A stretch of 24,645 nucleotides of DNA from Methylococcaceae bacterium (GTDB lineage Bacteria; Pseudomonadota; Gammaproteobacteria; Methylococcales; UBA1147), in contig JAKEEL010000150.1 in the NCBI GenBank assembly GCA_022616595.1, positions 1 to 24,645 on the forward strand. Reading direction: 5' to 3'. Below are positions 5,695 through 14,247 of this stretch, one piece after another (positions within the stretch are counted from its first letter, which is position 1; each line of letters starts with the position of its first letter). The notes under the pieces are model-generated. The model saw only the letters and a list, made by a program, of their open reading frames with translations, was not told the DNA's origin and searched no databases. The translations under genes and the position numbers were made by a program.

Positions 5695-7506
5695 ATGCCC
5701 ATTCAGAAACTAGCCCCGCAACTCATCAACCAGATCGCCGCGGGTGAAGTGATCGAACGGCCGGCTTCGATCGTCAAGGAATTGATCGAAAACAGTCTGG
5801 ACGCGGGCGCGGCGCGGATTGCGATCGATGTCGAGCGCGGCGGAATTCGCCTGATCCGGGTCGTCGATGACGGGGAGGGGATCGAAAAGGACGACCTGCC
5901 TTTGGCCTTGTCGAGGCACGCGACGAGTAAAATCGCATCGCTCACCGATCTCGAACAGGTCACCAGCATGGGTTTTCGCGGAGAAGCGCTGCCCAGCATC
6001 AGTTCCGTGGCGAGGCTGGTCGTGGCCTCTCGCGCGCGAGGCGCCGATCATGCTTGGCGGGTGGCTGCCGACGGAACGGAAGAGTGCTTCGAACTGATCC
6101 CGGATGCCCTGCCCGCAGGTACTTCCGTGGAAGTTCGGGATCTTTTCTATAACATTCCCGCGCGCCGCAAGTTTCTACGCGCGGAGCAAACCGAATTCAG
6201 CCACCTGGAAGGCGTGGTCAAAAAGCTCGGATTGAGCCGTTTCGATGTCGATTTCGTGTTGCACCACAATCAGAAGGAAGTACTTCATCTTAAACCCGCC
6301 GATAGCATCGCGGGTCGAGAGTTCCGAGTGGCGGGGGTGTGTGGAACAGCCTTTCTGGAAAATGCGCTGTCCGTGGAATTCGAGTCTTCCGGCCTGCGAA
6401 TGTCGGGCTGGGTGGGTCTTCCGACGTATTCGAGAAGCCAGGGCGACATGCAATATTTTTATGTCAATGGCCGCCTGGTGCGGGACAAAGTGGTCAGTCA
6501 TGCGCTGCGGCAAGCGTACCACGATGTTTTGTTTCACGGACGTCATCCGGTCTTCGTTCTGTACTTGGAACTGGACCCGAAAATGGTCGATGTGAACGCG
6601 CATCCCGCAAAGCTCGAGGTCCGGTTCCGGGACAGCCGGCTGGTCCATGACTTTGTGTTCCGGGCCTTGCACCGGGCCTTGGCGGAATCGCGTGCAGGTG
6701 CGAATCATCGATCCGCGGTCGAAGGACCCGAATCCTTGACGCCCAAGGTTTTTGGCGGATTCGGTGATTCCGGGAGTCCCGGCTTTTTCAATCCACCCAA
6801 ACAATCCGCCTTGCCTTATCAGGTCCGGGAGGAAATCGAAGCCTATGCCACGCTCGCGGGCCGCGAGGCATTGCCGCAGCCCGAGAGGTTCGCCGACGGC
6901 CAGGCCGGAATGAACGGCGAGACCCCGCCCCTTGGTTTTGCCATTGCCCATTTGCATAATATCTATATCCTGTCGGAATCCAACAAGGGGCTGATCCTGG
7001 TCGATGCACATGCGGCGCACGAACGAATCACCTATGAGAAGCTGAAGCGTCAGTACCATTCCGGCAAGATCCCGGAACAGCCCCTATTGTTGCCGGTGAG
7101 ACTCCGCGTCAGCCAGGGAGAGGCCGAGTTCGCCGAGGAAATGCGTGACGACTTCGGGAAACTGGGATTTGAAATCGACCGGCTGGATCTCGAAACGCTG
7201 GTGGTTCGCAAGGTGCCCGCACAGCTAGCGTGCGCCGATGTGTCCACCTTGGTGCGCGACGTGCTGTCCGAGCTTCACTCGAAAGGATCGAGTACCCTGC
7301 TCCAGGATCGCTTCGACGATATGCTCGCGAGCTTGGCCTGTCATGCGGCGGTACGCGCGAACCGGCGTCTGACCCGCGAGGAGATGAACCACTTATTGCG
7401 TGAGATGGAGACCACCGACTACAGCGGACAGTGTAATCACGGCCGGCCGACCTGGGTCGAATTGACGGCCAAGGAATTGGACCGGTTTTTCTTGCGGGGC
7501 CGCTAA
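5695..7506 (+). CDS. mutL: DNA mismatch repair protein MutL, endonuclease-type
   Basis: 603 residues. MutL couples mismatch recognition by MutS to strand incision. The N-terminal GHKL ATPase has KELIENSLDAGA (Glu29, Asn33), VVDDGEGI (56-63) and GFRGEALPSISSV (93-105), with YVNGRLVRDK further on. The C-terminal domain contains DAHAAHERITYE at 437-448, which fits the DQHA(X)2E(X)4E metal-binding endonuclease motif with one change (Gln to Ala). ACHAAVRAN (Cys549-His550) and CNHGRPT (Cys580-His582) are also present. Known MutL endonucleases occur in bacteria without MutH, so this organism probably lacks MutH. ATG 5695 (MPIQKLAPQLINQIAAGEVI) matches the family start; a TTG 15 bases upstream is unlikely. 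The gene leads the conserved block, 5 bases ahead of miaA. Confidence 0.96.
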   Translation: MPIQKLAPQLINQIAAGEVIERPASIVKELIENSLDAGAARIAIDVERGGIRLIRVVDDGEGIEKDDLPLALSRHATSKIASLTDLEQVTSMGFRGEALPSISSVARLVVASRARGADHAWRVAADGTEECFELIPDALPAGTSVEVRDLFYNIPARRKFLRAEQTEFSHLEGVVKKLGLSRFDVDFVLHHNQKEVLHLKPADSIAGREFRVAGVCGTAFLENALSVEFESSGLRMSGWVGLPTYSRSQGDMQYFYVNGRLVRDKVVSHALRQAYHDVLFHGRHPVFVLYLELDPKMVDVNAHPAKLEVRFRDSRLVHDFVFRALHRALAESRAGANHRSAVEGPESLTPKVFGGFGDSGSPGFFNPPKQSALPYQVREEIEAYATLAGREALPQPERFADGQAGMNGETPPLGFAIAHLHNIYILSESNKGLILVDAHAAHERITYEKLKRQYHSGKIPEQPLLLPVRLRVSQGEAEFAEEMRDDFGKLGFEIDRLDLETLVVRKVPAQLACADVSTLVRDVLSELHSKGSSTLLQDRFDDMLASLACHAAVRANRRLTREEMNHLLREMETTDYSGQCNHGRPTWVELTAKELDRFFLRGR

Positions 7507-7511
7507 AGCTC

Positions 7512-8447
7512 GTGCGGGAACGCTATCCGGTGATCTGTCTGATGGGCCCGACCGCCTGCGGCAAATCCAAACTCGCGGTCGATCTGGCTCTGCGCCTGAA
7601 TTGTGAAATCGTTTCGGTTGATTCCGTGCTGGTGTATCGCGGAATGGATATCGGAACGGCCAAGCCGACGCTCGCAGAACGCCGCGGAGTTCCGCACCAT
7701 TTGATCGACATTCTGGATCAGGCCGAGGTCTTTTCGACCGGTCAGTTCCGGCGCCGGGCGCTCGAAATGATCGAATCGATCCGCAAACGCGGCAACACAC
7801 CGTTGTTGGTGGGCGGAACCATGCTCTACTTCAGGTCCTTGCTGCAGGGGCTCGCACCTTTGCCCGAAGCCGATCATGATATCCGTGCCGAGATCGAGCG
7901 CGAGGCCGAATCTCAAGGATGGCGAAAAATGCATGAACGGCTTGCGGAGGTCGACCCGATGTCCGCGGCCCGGATTCATCGCAACGATCCTCAGCGGATC
8001 CAGAGGGCTTTGGAGGTTTTTCGGATCACCGGACGGTCGCTCACCGATCTTTGGGAAGCGAAGTTCACCGGAAACCAGCCTTTTTCCCCGATCAAATTGA
8101 AAGTCGTGCCCGCCGAGCGACAAAAGTTGCATCGACGGATTGCGCTTCGCTTTCGGGGAATGATCGATTCCGGTTTGGTTGAAGAAGTCGAGAAAATGGT
8201 TCGCCGCGGGGATCTGAATCTGTCCTGTCCGTCGGTCCGGGCAGTCGGCTACCGGCAGGTCTGGTCCTACGTGAAAGGTGAAATCGACCGCGAATCGATG
8301 ATTGAAAGCGGTATCGCGGCGACCCGGCAACTCGCAAAACGGCAACTGACCTGGCTCCGGAAAGAATCGGCATCGTTCTTGTATGATATGGAGGGCAGGG
8401 GCCTCGCGGCAGTTATTTCCTCGGATGTGGAACCTTTGATGCGTTGA
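7512..8447 (+). CDS. miaA: tRNA dimethylallyltransferase
   Basis: 311 residues, the usual MiaA length. It transfers a dimethylallyl group to the N6 of A37 in tRNAs reading UNN codons. The P-loop GPTACGKS (12-19) is near the N-terminus, followed by DSVLVYRGMDIGTAKP, which contains the catalytic Asp region, GVPHHLIDI, GGTMLYFRSLL, NDPQRIQRALEV and AVGYRQVW. The start is GTG at 7512, five bases after the mutL stop. An internal ATG at the MGPT residue would remove the first strand before the P-loop, so the GTG is preferred. Tight spacing indicates co-transcription with mutL. Confidence 0.95.
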   Translation: MRERYPVICLMGPTACGKSKLAVDLALRLNCEIVSVDSVLVYRGMDIGTAKPTLAERRGVPHHLIDILDQAEVFSTGQFRRRALEMIESIRKRGNTPLLVGGTMLYFRSLLQGLAPLPEADHDIRAEIEREAESQGWRKMHERLAEVDPMSAARIHRNDPQRIQRALEVFRITGRSLTDLWEAKFTGNQPFSPIKLKVVPAERQKLHRRIALRFRGMIDSGLVEEVEKMVRRGDLNLSCPSVRAVGYRQVWSYVKGEIDRESMIESGIAATRQLAKRQLTWLRKESASFLYDMEGRGLAAVISSDVEPLMR

Positions 8448-8642
8448 TGGGATCAGACATAATACCATTTTGGTTGCGACCCAACGCTGCCATACAATCG
8501 GTTTGCTCGGAAGTTTGGATTCACACGGATACGAATTGCACGGCGAAGGACCGGCCAGAAGACAGTGGCTGAATCGGAATGCGCTGTAAAATCAGTGGCT
8601 TGAATTTAACCGATCGGGGTGTCGTAGAATCGTTGTTTTGTA

Positions 8643-8651
8643 TGGTACAAT
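8643..8651 (+). promoter_or_regulatory. Possible extended -10 promoter for hfq
   Basis: TGGTACAAT carries a TGn extension and a 5-of-6 -10 hexamer (TACAAT, 8646-8651), about 83 bases before hfq. No clear -35 is seen. A second weaker candidate, TTGAAT (8600-8605) with TAGAAT (8625-8630), has a long 19-base spacer. The 286-base miaA-hfq gap holds no gene I can support, and a separate hfq promoter is expected in such a gap. Confidence 0.35.
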
Positions 8652-8733
8652 CTGACAGAGCGGTTAGACCCGCACGACCGCCCATTGATTCAATGGGAAA
8701 ATCCGGCTGGTATAACAAAAAGGAGAATGACGG

Positions 8734-8982
8734 ATGTCCAAGGGGCAAAATTTACAAGATCCATTTTTAAATGCATTACGCAAAGAGCACATTCCGGTAT
8801 CAATCTATTTGATCAACGGGATCAAGCTTCAGGGTAAAATCGACTCCTTCGACCAGTACGTTGTGATGTTGAAAAATTCGATCAGCCAAATGGTATACAA
8901 ACATGCGATTTCAACGATCGTACCTGCGCGGCAGGTCAGGATCCAACGCGCTGACGAGGACGGTGAAGACACCGACGAATAG
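8734..8982 (+). CDS. hfq: RNA chaperone Hfq
   Basis: 82 residues. Hfq forms a hexameric ring that pairs small RNAs with mRNAs. The Sm1 motif runs from QDPFLNALRKEHIPVSIYL through GIKLQGKIDSFDQYVVMLKN, and Sm2 is QMVYKHAISTIVP with the signature YKHA. The start ATG follows AAAAGGAGA at good spacing. The acidic C-terminal tail (ADEDGEDTDE) is short compared with the E. coli protein (about 102 residues), as in many non-enteric gammaproteobacteria. Position 19 has His where many homologues read Arg or other residues (KEHIPV), a minor change. Confidence 0.97.
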   Translation: MSKGQNLQDPFLNALRKEHIPVSIYLINGIKLQGKIDSFDQYVVMLKNSISQMVYKHAISTIVPARQVRIQRADEDGEDTDE

Positions 8983-9055
8983 GCCATTCCCGTAATCGAG
9001 CAATTGAAAAGCGGCTGTCTTATTCTGGTTCCCCATCCGAGCGGCGGGGTGCGTA

Positions 9056-10309
9056 TTGTTTGAGCGTCCCGGCAGCGGAGAACGGGCGATACTCGTTCAC
9101 ATGCCGGTATACCGGGATGGCGAAGATCTTGACGAACTTCATGAATTGGCGCGTTCGGCCGGCGTCTTGACGGTTGCCACGGTTAGCGGAAATCGAAAGA
9201 CTCCGGATCCAAAGTTTTTCGTCGGGAAAGGCAAGCTCGAAGAGATTCAGAATCTGATTCACTTGCAGAATATCGATCTGATTTTGGTGAATCATTCCCT
9301 GAGTCCGGGACAGGAGCGGAACCTGGAACGCGCGTTGGGAGTGCGCGTTGTCGACCGCAACGGGTTGATTCTGGACATCTTCGCCCAGAGGGCGCAATCT
9401 TTCGAGGGTAAACTTCAGGTCGAACTGGCCCAGTTGCAGCACCTTGCGACGCGACTGGTCCGGGGATGGACCCATTTGGAACGCCAAAAGGGCGGGATCG
9501 GCTTGAGAGGTCCCGGGGAAACCCAGTTGGAAACGGACCGGCGTCTGATCGGTATCCGGATTCGCCAGATCAAGAGACGACTGGAAAAAGTCGACCGGCA
9601 GCGGGATCGGGGCCGTACATCGCGAAAAAAGGCGGAAATCCCGACGGTAGCTTTGGTCGGTTATACCAACGCCGGGAAGTCTACGCTGTTTAACGCATTG
9701 AGCGGCGCGAATGCCTACGCCGCGGACCAGTTGTTCGCGACCCTGGACCCGACGCTGCGACGAATTACGCTTCCCGATGAATCCAGTGTGATTCTGGCCG
9801 ATACGGTTGGGTTCATCCGCCACCTGCCCCACGAGTTGGTCGCGGCTTTTCGTTCGACCCTGCAGGAAGTCGGGAATGCCCGCCTGTTGCTTCATGTGAT
9901 CGATGCGAGCCTCGAAGACAAGGAGGAAACCATCGACCAGGTCAACCGTGTGTTGGACGAAATCGGTGCCGGGGCGATCCCTCAGTTACTGGTATTCAAT
10001 AAAATCGATTTGCTCGAGCACACGGACCCGGAAATCGAGCGGAATATCGAAGGGATCCCGGCAAAAGTGCGGGTTTCCGCGCGGAACGGTGCGGGTCTGG
10101 CGGCATTGGGCAACGCAATGGCAGATATGCTGCGGACCGACCGGGTATGTCGACATTTAAGCTTATCGCCGCGCCATGCCGCGATTCGCGCCAGCCTGTT
10201 CAATCATGCGAGAATATTAAGCGAACAGGCCAATGAATCCGGAGGTTGGGAGATGGACGTCGAAATCAAGAAAAAGGATCTCGGAATATTGAAGGGACTC
10301 GAGACTTGA
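9056..10309 (+). CDS. hflX: Ribosome-associated GTPase HflX
   Basis: 417 residues. HflX binds the large ribosomal subunit and in E. coli can split stalled or heat-damaged ribosomes. The N-terminal HflX domain includes KFFVGKGK, SPGQERNLERALG and DIFAQRAQSFEGKLQVELAQL, then GGIGLRGPGETQLETDRR. The GTPase domain has the P-loop GYTNAGKST (202-210), DTVGF (249-253) and NKID (315-318). The start is a TTG at 9056. I chose it because MFERPGSGERAILVH aligns with the known E. coli N-terminus (MFDR...GEQAVLVH); the first in-frame ATG would cut this off. It follows hfq by 73 bases, as in other gammaproteobacteria. Confidence 0.93.
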   Translation: MFERPGSGERAILVHMPVYRDGEDLDELHELARSAGVLTVATVSGNRKTPDPKFFVGKGKLEEIQNLIHLQNIDLILVNHSLSPGQERNLERALGVRVVDRNGLILDIFAQRAQSFEGKLQVELAQLQHLATRLVRGWTHLERQKGGIGLRGPGETQLETDRRLIGIRIRQIKRRLEKVDRQRDRGRTSRKKAEIPTVALVGYTNAGKSTLFNALSGANAYAADQLFATLDPTLRRITLPDESSVILADTVGFIRHLPHELVAAFRSTLQEVGNARLLLHVIDASLEDKEETIDQVNRVLDEIGAGAIPQLLVFNKIDLLEHTDPEIERNIEGIPAKVRVSARNGAGLAALGNAMADMLRTDRVCRHLSLSPRHAAIRASLFNHARILSEQANESGGWEMDVEIKKKDLGILKGLET

Positions 10310-10552
10310 TCGATTTAAAATCGGCTGAGGACGGGGAGCAGTTTGGCGTATTTCGCGTTTTCAGCACGGACGGCCCGGCTGTTGTAAATTCGGATTTCCG
10401 TGATAGCCTAGTGAGCGCTGCCGCTTGCCGATCGGATTCGGGCGGTGTCGCCATGACTGAGTTCGATGGCAATGAACAAGGCTGATCGGATTTCAGGCTG
10501 GCTGGCCGTTTCATAGCGGCGCCGGAATGTTGTAAAAAAACAGTCCCGATTT

Positions 10553-10592
10553 TTGTACATTTCCGCATTTTTTAGGATAATTCTAAATTTAG
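10553..10592 (+). promoter_or_regulatory. Probable hflKC promoter with adjacent palindrome
   Basis: The 337-base gap after hflX (10310-10646) contains no believable gene. It holds a candidate promoter: TTGTAC (10553-10558), 17-base spacer, GATAAT (10576-10581, 5 of 6 to the -10 consensus). The -35 is weak (3 of 6). Immediately downstream is the perfect palindrome CTAAATTTAG (10583-10592), nested inside GGATA...TATCC, over the expected start point. That could be an operator. Confidence 0.4.
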
Positions 10593-10646
10593 TATCCGTC
10601 ACGCATCGGATCACTTTGATTTTAACCCGAACTGGAGCAAGTATTT

Positions 10647-11837
10647 ATGGCCTGGAACGAACCGGGAGGAGGTAGCAAAGACCCTTGGAGCGGTCGCGAC
10701 CAAGATAAAAGAAGCCCACCTGATCTCGACGAGGTGATCCGCTCGATGCAGGAAAAAATGGGCGGGCTTTTTCGCGGCAAGAAGAGCGGTCAATCCGGAA
10801 ATCCCATGATGGCGGTGTCCGTGGTCGTATTGGTACTTTTAGTTCTTTGGTGTCTTACAGGCATTTACAAAATAGATGCGGGTTGGCGCGGAGTCATCAC
10901 CCGTTTCGGTGGGTATCTGGAAACCACCATGCCTGGATTGCACTGGCATTACCCCTCACCGATCGAATCTTTGACCAAGGTCGACGTCGAGCAACAGCGT
11001 TCCATTGAAGTCGGGTACCGTTCCGGCGGACGGCAGCAGGCACTCGGTTCGGTTCCGCGCGAAGCATTGATCCTGACCGAAGATGAAAATATCGTCGATG
11101 TCCGTTTGAATGTTCAATACCAGGTCAAGGATGCCAAGGACTTTCTGTTTAATGTGCTGGGACCCTCGGAAACTCTGCAACAAGTGACCGAAAGCGCCGA
11201 GCGCGGTGTGGTTGGACAAAGCAAAATCGATTTCGTGCTGCTCGAAGGACGCAGCGAGATCGTGGCGCAGGTCCGGAAAGAAATCCAAATCATTATGGAC
11301 GAATACGGCGCCGGGGTACAAGTGACTGCCGTGAATCTTCAGGATGCCCAGCCGCCGGAGGAAGTGCAGCACGCTTTCGAGGACGCGATCAAGGCCCGCG
11401 AAGATAAGCAGCGGTATATCCGCGAAGCGGAGGCCTACATGAATGACATTATACCGAAAGCACGCGGTGCGGCCGCACGCCGGATTCAGGCCGCCGAGGG
11501 GTATCAGGCCAAGGTGGTTGAGGAAGCCAAGGGTGAAGCCGCCCGCTTCGAGGCACTCCTGGTCGAATATAACCGTGCTCCCGAGGTGACCCGCAAGCGT
11601 TTGTACATTGAATCGATCGAGAAAGTTCTCGCGAACACACAAACGGTTCTATTGGATGTGGAAAAGGGTAATAACCTGATGTATCTGCCTCTCGATCGTC
11701 TTACCTCCAGAACCGCGCACGTCGCGGCGGATGAGCCCGCGCATTCCCCCAAATATGTGGCTTCCGAATCCAGCGATTCCGATTCGAAAAACTCCAGGGG
11801 TTCAAACCGTGGTCGCGAGGGGAGGAGCCAGCCATGA
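10647..11837 (+). CDS. hflK: FtsH protease modulator HflK
   Basis: 396 residues. HflK and HflC form a membrane-anchored SPFH/prohibitin complex around the FtsH protease and modulate its activity. The N-terminus is Gly-rich (WNEPGGGSKDPW) as in E. coli, followed by DLDEVIRSMQEKMGGLF. One transmembrane segment lies at about 53-72. The SPFH domain starts with IDAGWRGVITRFGGYLETTMPGLHWHYPSPIE. The coiled-coil helix EDAIKAREDKQRYIREAEAYMND and the C-terminal region with a Ser-rich tail follow. GGAG lies upstream of ATG 10647. The gene overlaps hflC by 4 bases (ATGA), which implies translational coupling. Confidence 0.95.
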   Translation: MAWNEPGGGSKDPWSGRDQDKRSPPDLDEVIRSMQEKMGGLFRGKKSGQSGNPMMAVSVVVLVLLVLWCLTGIYKIDAGWRGVITRFGGYLETTMPGLHWHYPSPIESLTKVDVEQQRSIEVGYRSGGRQQALGSVPREALILTEDENIVDVRLNVQYQVKDAKDFLFNVLGPSETLQQVTESAERGVVGQSKIDFVLLEGRSEIVAQVRKEIQIIMDEYGAGVQVTAVNLQDAQPPEEVQHAFEDAIKAREDKQRYIREAEAYMNDIIPKARGAAARRIQAAEGYQAKVVEEAKGEAARFEALLVEYNRAPEVTRKRLYIESIEKVLANTQTVLLDVEKGNNLMYLPLDRLTSRTAHVAADEPAHSPKYVASESSDSDSKNSRGSNRGREGRSQP

Positions 11838-12691
11838 CACAATACAGACTTCCGATCATTCTCGCGGTGCTGACTGTTGGTTTCCTGTCCACGGTGTTCA
11901 TGGTGCACCAGACCGAAAAGGCGATATTGTTTGAGTTCGGTAAGATCGTAAAATCAGATTACGAACCGGGCTTGCATTTCAAGATTCCGATCTGGAACAA
12001 CGTTAAATTTTTTGATTCGCGAATCCTGAATCTGGATGCGAAGCCCGAGCGATTCCTGACCTCGGAAAAGAAAAATGTGATCGTGGATTCTTTCGTTAAA
12101 TGGCGGATCGATAACGTTTCGTTGTTTTATACGACGATGGGGGGCGATCCGAACACGGCCAATTTGCGAGTCGATCAGATCATGAAGGACGCGATGCGCA
12201 GCGAGTTCAGTAAACGGACGATCAATCAGGTTGTGTCCGCGGACCGCTCCGATCTCCGGGACATTCTGGTGAAAGATACCAGCGGCGCAGCCGAGAAGTG
12301 GGGTATTCGAATCGTTGATATCCGGATCAAGCGGATCGATCTGCCATCGGATGTCAGTAGTTCGGTGTATCTGCGTATGGTCGCAGAACGTGACCGGATC
12401 GCAAAAGAATTCAGATCAGAAGGGGCGGAGGCAGCTGAACGGATCCGGGCTAACGCGGATAAGCAGCGCGAAATCATTCTCGCCGAGGCGTTTAGGGAGG
12501 CTGAAACCAATCGCGGTGAGGGCGATGCGATTGCAACCGATATTTATGCCCGGGCCTATGGAAAAGATGCGGAGTTCTTCAGGTTCTACCGGAGCCTGAA
12601 TGCCTACAAGAATGTATTCAGCAAGGGCGGTGATATGCTGGTTCTCGAACCGAGTTCGGACTTCTTCAAGTATTTCGGGAAAGAACAATAA
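11834..12691 (+). CDS. hflC: FtsH protease modulator HflC
   Basis: 285 residues, partner of HflK in the SPFH complex facing the periplasm. An N-terminal signal anchor (about 6-25, LPIILAVLTVGFLSTVFMV) is followed by HQTEKAILFEFGKIV and EPGLHFKIPIWNNVKFFDSR, typical of HflC. KKNVIVDSFVKWRI lies in the SPFH core, and the coiled-coil RIRANADKQREIILAEAFR and the C-terminal DMLVLEPSSDFFKYF also fit. The start codon overlaps the hflK stop. An intrinsic terminator follows 36 bases after the stop, so hflKC appears to end a transcription unit. Confidence 0.95.
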   Translation: MTQYRLPIILAVLTVGFLSTVFMVHQTEKAILFEFGKIVKSDYEPGLHFKIPIWNNVKFFDSRILNLDAKPERFLTSEKKNVIVDSFVKWRIDNVSLFYTTMGGDPNTANLRVDQIMKDAMRSEFSKRTINQVVSADRSDLRDILVKDTSGAAEKWGIRIVDIRIKRIDLPSDVSSSVYLRMVAERDRIAKEFRSEGAEAAERIRANADKQREIILAEAFREAETNRGEGDAIATDIYARAYGKDAEFFRFYRSLNAYKNVFSKGGDMLVLEPSSDFFKYFGKEQ

Positions 12692-12727
12692 TATTCGAGG
12701 GACTATTCAGTACTATTCATCACTCTG

Positions 12728-12766
12728 AATCCACAACGGTTTGATTCAAGCTGTTGTGGATTTTTA
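12728..12766 (+). terminator. Intrinsic terminator after hflC
   Basis: AATCCACAAC (12728-12737) pairs perfectly with GTTGTGGATT (12753-12762), a 10-bp stem with a 15-base loop, running into TTTTT (12761-12765). It separates hflKC from hisZ. Confidence 0.75.
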
Positions 12767-12859
12767 TTGTTTTCTGGTGTTTCATCATTCCCTTCGAAAT
12801 CCGCAAGCAGGCGTCGGTCCGTTCCCACCACACAGTATCGATTCATTCCGAAATCTTCC

Positions 12860-14053
12860 ATGACAAACGGAGTTCAAGCCAATCGCTGGTTATTGCCGGA
12901 AGGCATCCAGGAAGTCCTTCCGGACGAAGCCCAGCGTCTGGAGGTTCTTCGCCGCGAGCTGCTGGACTTATTTGCCTTGTGGGGCTATGAACTCGTGATC
13001 CCGCCCTTTATCGAATTTTTGGATTCCCTGTTGATCGGTACGGGTCACGATCTGGACTTGCAGACCTTCAAATTAACCGATCAGACGAGCGGCCGGACGC
13101 TCGGTGTGCGCGCCGACATGACGCCTCAGGTGGCGCGCATCGACGCGCATAATCTGCATCGCGAAGAGCCTACCCGTCTGTGCTATCTGGGTACCGTGCT
13201 GCACGCGTTGAATGATCCGCTCGAAAAATCGCGCAGCCCGCTGCAGGTCGGCGCCGAATTGTACGGTCATGCAGGAATCGACAGCGACCTGGAAGTCGTG
13301 CAATTGATGCTCGAAACCCTGGCCGTGACAGGAATTCAAAATGTGCACCTGGACTTGGGCCACGTTGCAATTTTCCGGGAACTGGCGAAGGCGGCCAGTC
13401 TCGACGGAATCCAGGAAGCCACGATTTTCGACATCCTGCAACGCAAGGCGGTCGCGGAGTTGAACGATTTGCTGGCGGCGTACCGATTGGACGAACCGCT
13501 TCGCTCGATGCTGGCGGAACTGCCGAGACTGAACGGGACCGATGCGGTTCTGGAACGGGCCAGAAAGGTGTTGTCCGGTGCCGGACCGGAGGTCTTGGCG
13601 GCATTGGATTATCTGGATGAACTCAGTCAACGTCTACATGCGCGATTTCCCTTGTTACCGATCCATTTCGATTTGGCTGAACTCCGGGGTTATCATTACC
13701 AGACTGGTGTCGTTTTCGCGGCTTTCGTTCCGGGTTATGGCCGCGAAATTGCCCGCGGGGGTCGCTACGACGAAATCGGTAAAGTCTTCGGACGGGCCAG
13801 GCCCGCGACCGGATTCAGCGCCGATGTCAAGGTCCTCGCAAGTTTGACCCGGAATATCCCGGACCATCGGCCCGCCAGGGTCTTCGCACCCGCGGAGAAT
13901 GATCCGGTTCTGGATGAGAAAATCCGTGATCTCAGAGTTTCCGGCCGGGCGGTAATCCAGGAACTACCCGGCCAGGCGGGCGGTGCCGAACAGATGAATT
14001 GCGGCTATCGCCTCGAGAGGCGAAGCGATGGGTGGGTGGTCGTGGCGTTGTAG
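12860..14053 (+). CDS. hisZ: ATP phosphoribosyltransferase regulatory subunit
   Basis: 397 residues. HisZ is a catalytically dead histidyl-tRNA-synthetase paralogue that activates the short form of HisG, the first enzyme of histidine synthesis. Family marks are WLLPEGIQEVLPDEAQRLE, YELVIPPFIEFLDSLL, DLQTFKLTD, LGVRADMTPQVARIDAH and the late motif RGYHYQTGVVFAAFVPGYGREIARGGRYDEIGKVFG. ATG 12860 (MTNGVQANRWLLPEG) matches the family; the frame is open further upstream but that sequence lies next to the terminator and has no family features. No good ribosome site is seen. Its presence predicts a short-form HisG elsewhere. The hisZ-purA order after hflC is shared with Pseudomonas and relatives. 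Confidence 0.92.
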   Translation: MTNGVQANRWLLPEGIQEVLPDEAQRLEVLRRELLDLFALWGYELVIPPFIEFLDSLLIGTGHDLDLQTFKLTDQTSGRTLGVRADMTPQVARIDAHNLHREEPTRLCYLGTVLHALNDPLEKSRSPLQVGAELYGHAGIDSDLEVVQLMLETLAVTGIQNVHLDLGHVAIFRELAKAASLDGIQEATIFDILQRKAVAELNDLLAAYRLDEPLRSMLAELPRLNGTDAVLERARKVLSGAGPEVLAALDYLDELSQRLHARFPLLPIHFDLAELRGYHYQTGVVFAAFVPGYGREIARGGRYDEIGKVFGRARPATGFSADVKVLASLTRNIPDHRPARVFAPAENDPVLDEKIRDLRVSGRAVIQELPGQAGGAEQMNCGYRLERRSDGWVVVAL

Positions 14054-14071
14054 GTGCGAATTGATTCGCAC
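14054..14071. repeat. Perfect inverted repeat GTGCGAAT-TG-ATTCGCAC
   Basis: 8-bp arms with a 2-base centre begin immediately after the hisZ stop, about 177 bases before purA. There is no T run, so it is not a standard terminator. The short spacer favours a protein-binding palindrome over an RNA hairpin. It does not match the known E. coli PurR box. Confidence 0.4.
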
Positions 14072-14247
14072 GCGGGCGGCTCTGAATTAACCGGATTACA
14101 TAGAATGCATGCATCGAATAATTACAATGATTTAAAGCGCGCGGGTGTGAATCGGAGCGCAGCGAATTTTCCGCTTTTGCTGGATCATCTGCGGCCGGCT
14201 GCGTCAATTCCGACCCGCAAACCGCGACATCGGGGGTGGCAAGATTG

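Noticed and set aside
6175..7059. 294-residue minus-strand frame inside mutL
   Set aside because: Antisense shadow of mutL produced by GC codon bias; no family features.
7503..8468. 321-residue minus-strand frame across miaA
   Set aside because: It is longer than miaA but antisense to it, and miaA has every family motif; the shadow has none.
8563..8600. Short direct repeat CAGTGGCT (8563-8570 and 8593-8600) upstream of hfq
   Set aside because: Only 8 bases and two copies; compatible with chance.
9020..9895. 291-residue minus-strand frame inside hflX
   Set aside because: Antisense shadow without domains; hflX motifs are intact on the plus strand.
10266..10568. Minus-strand 100-residue frame between hflX and hflK
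   Set aside because: Low-complexity Ser/Pro/Arg composition with no recognisable domain, and it overlaps the candidate hflK promoter.
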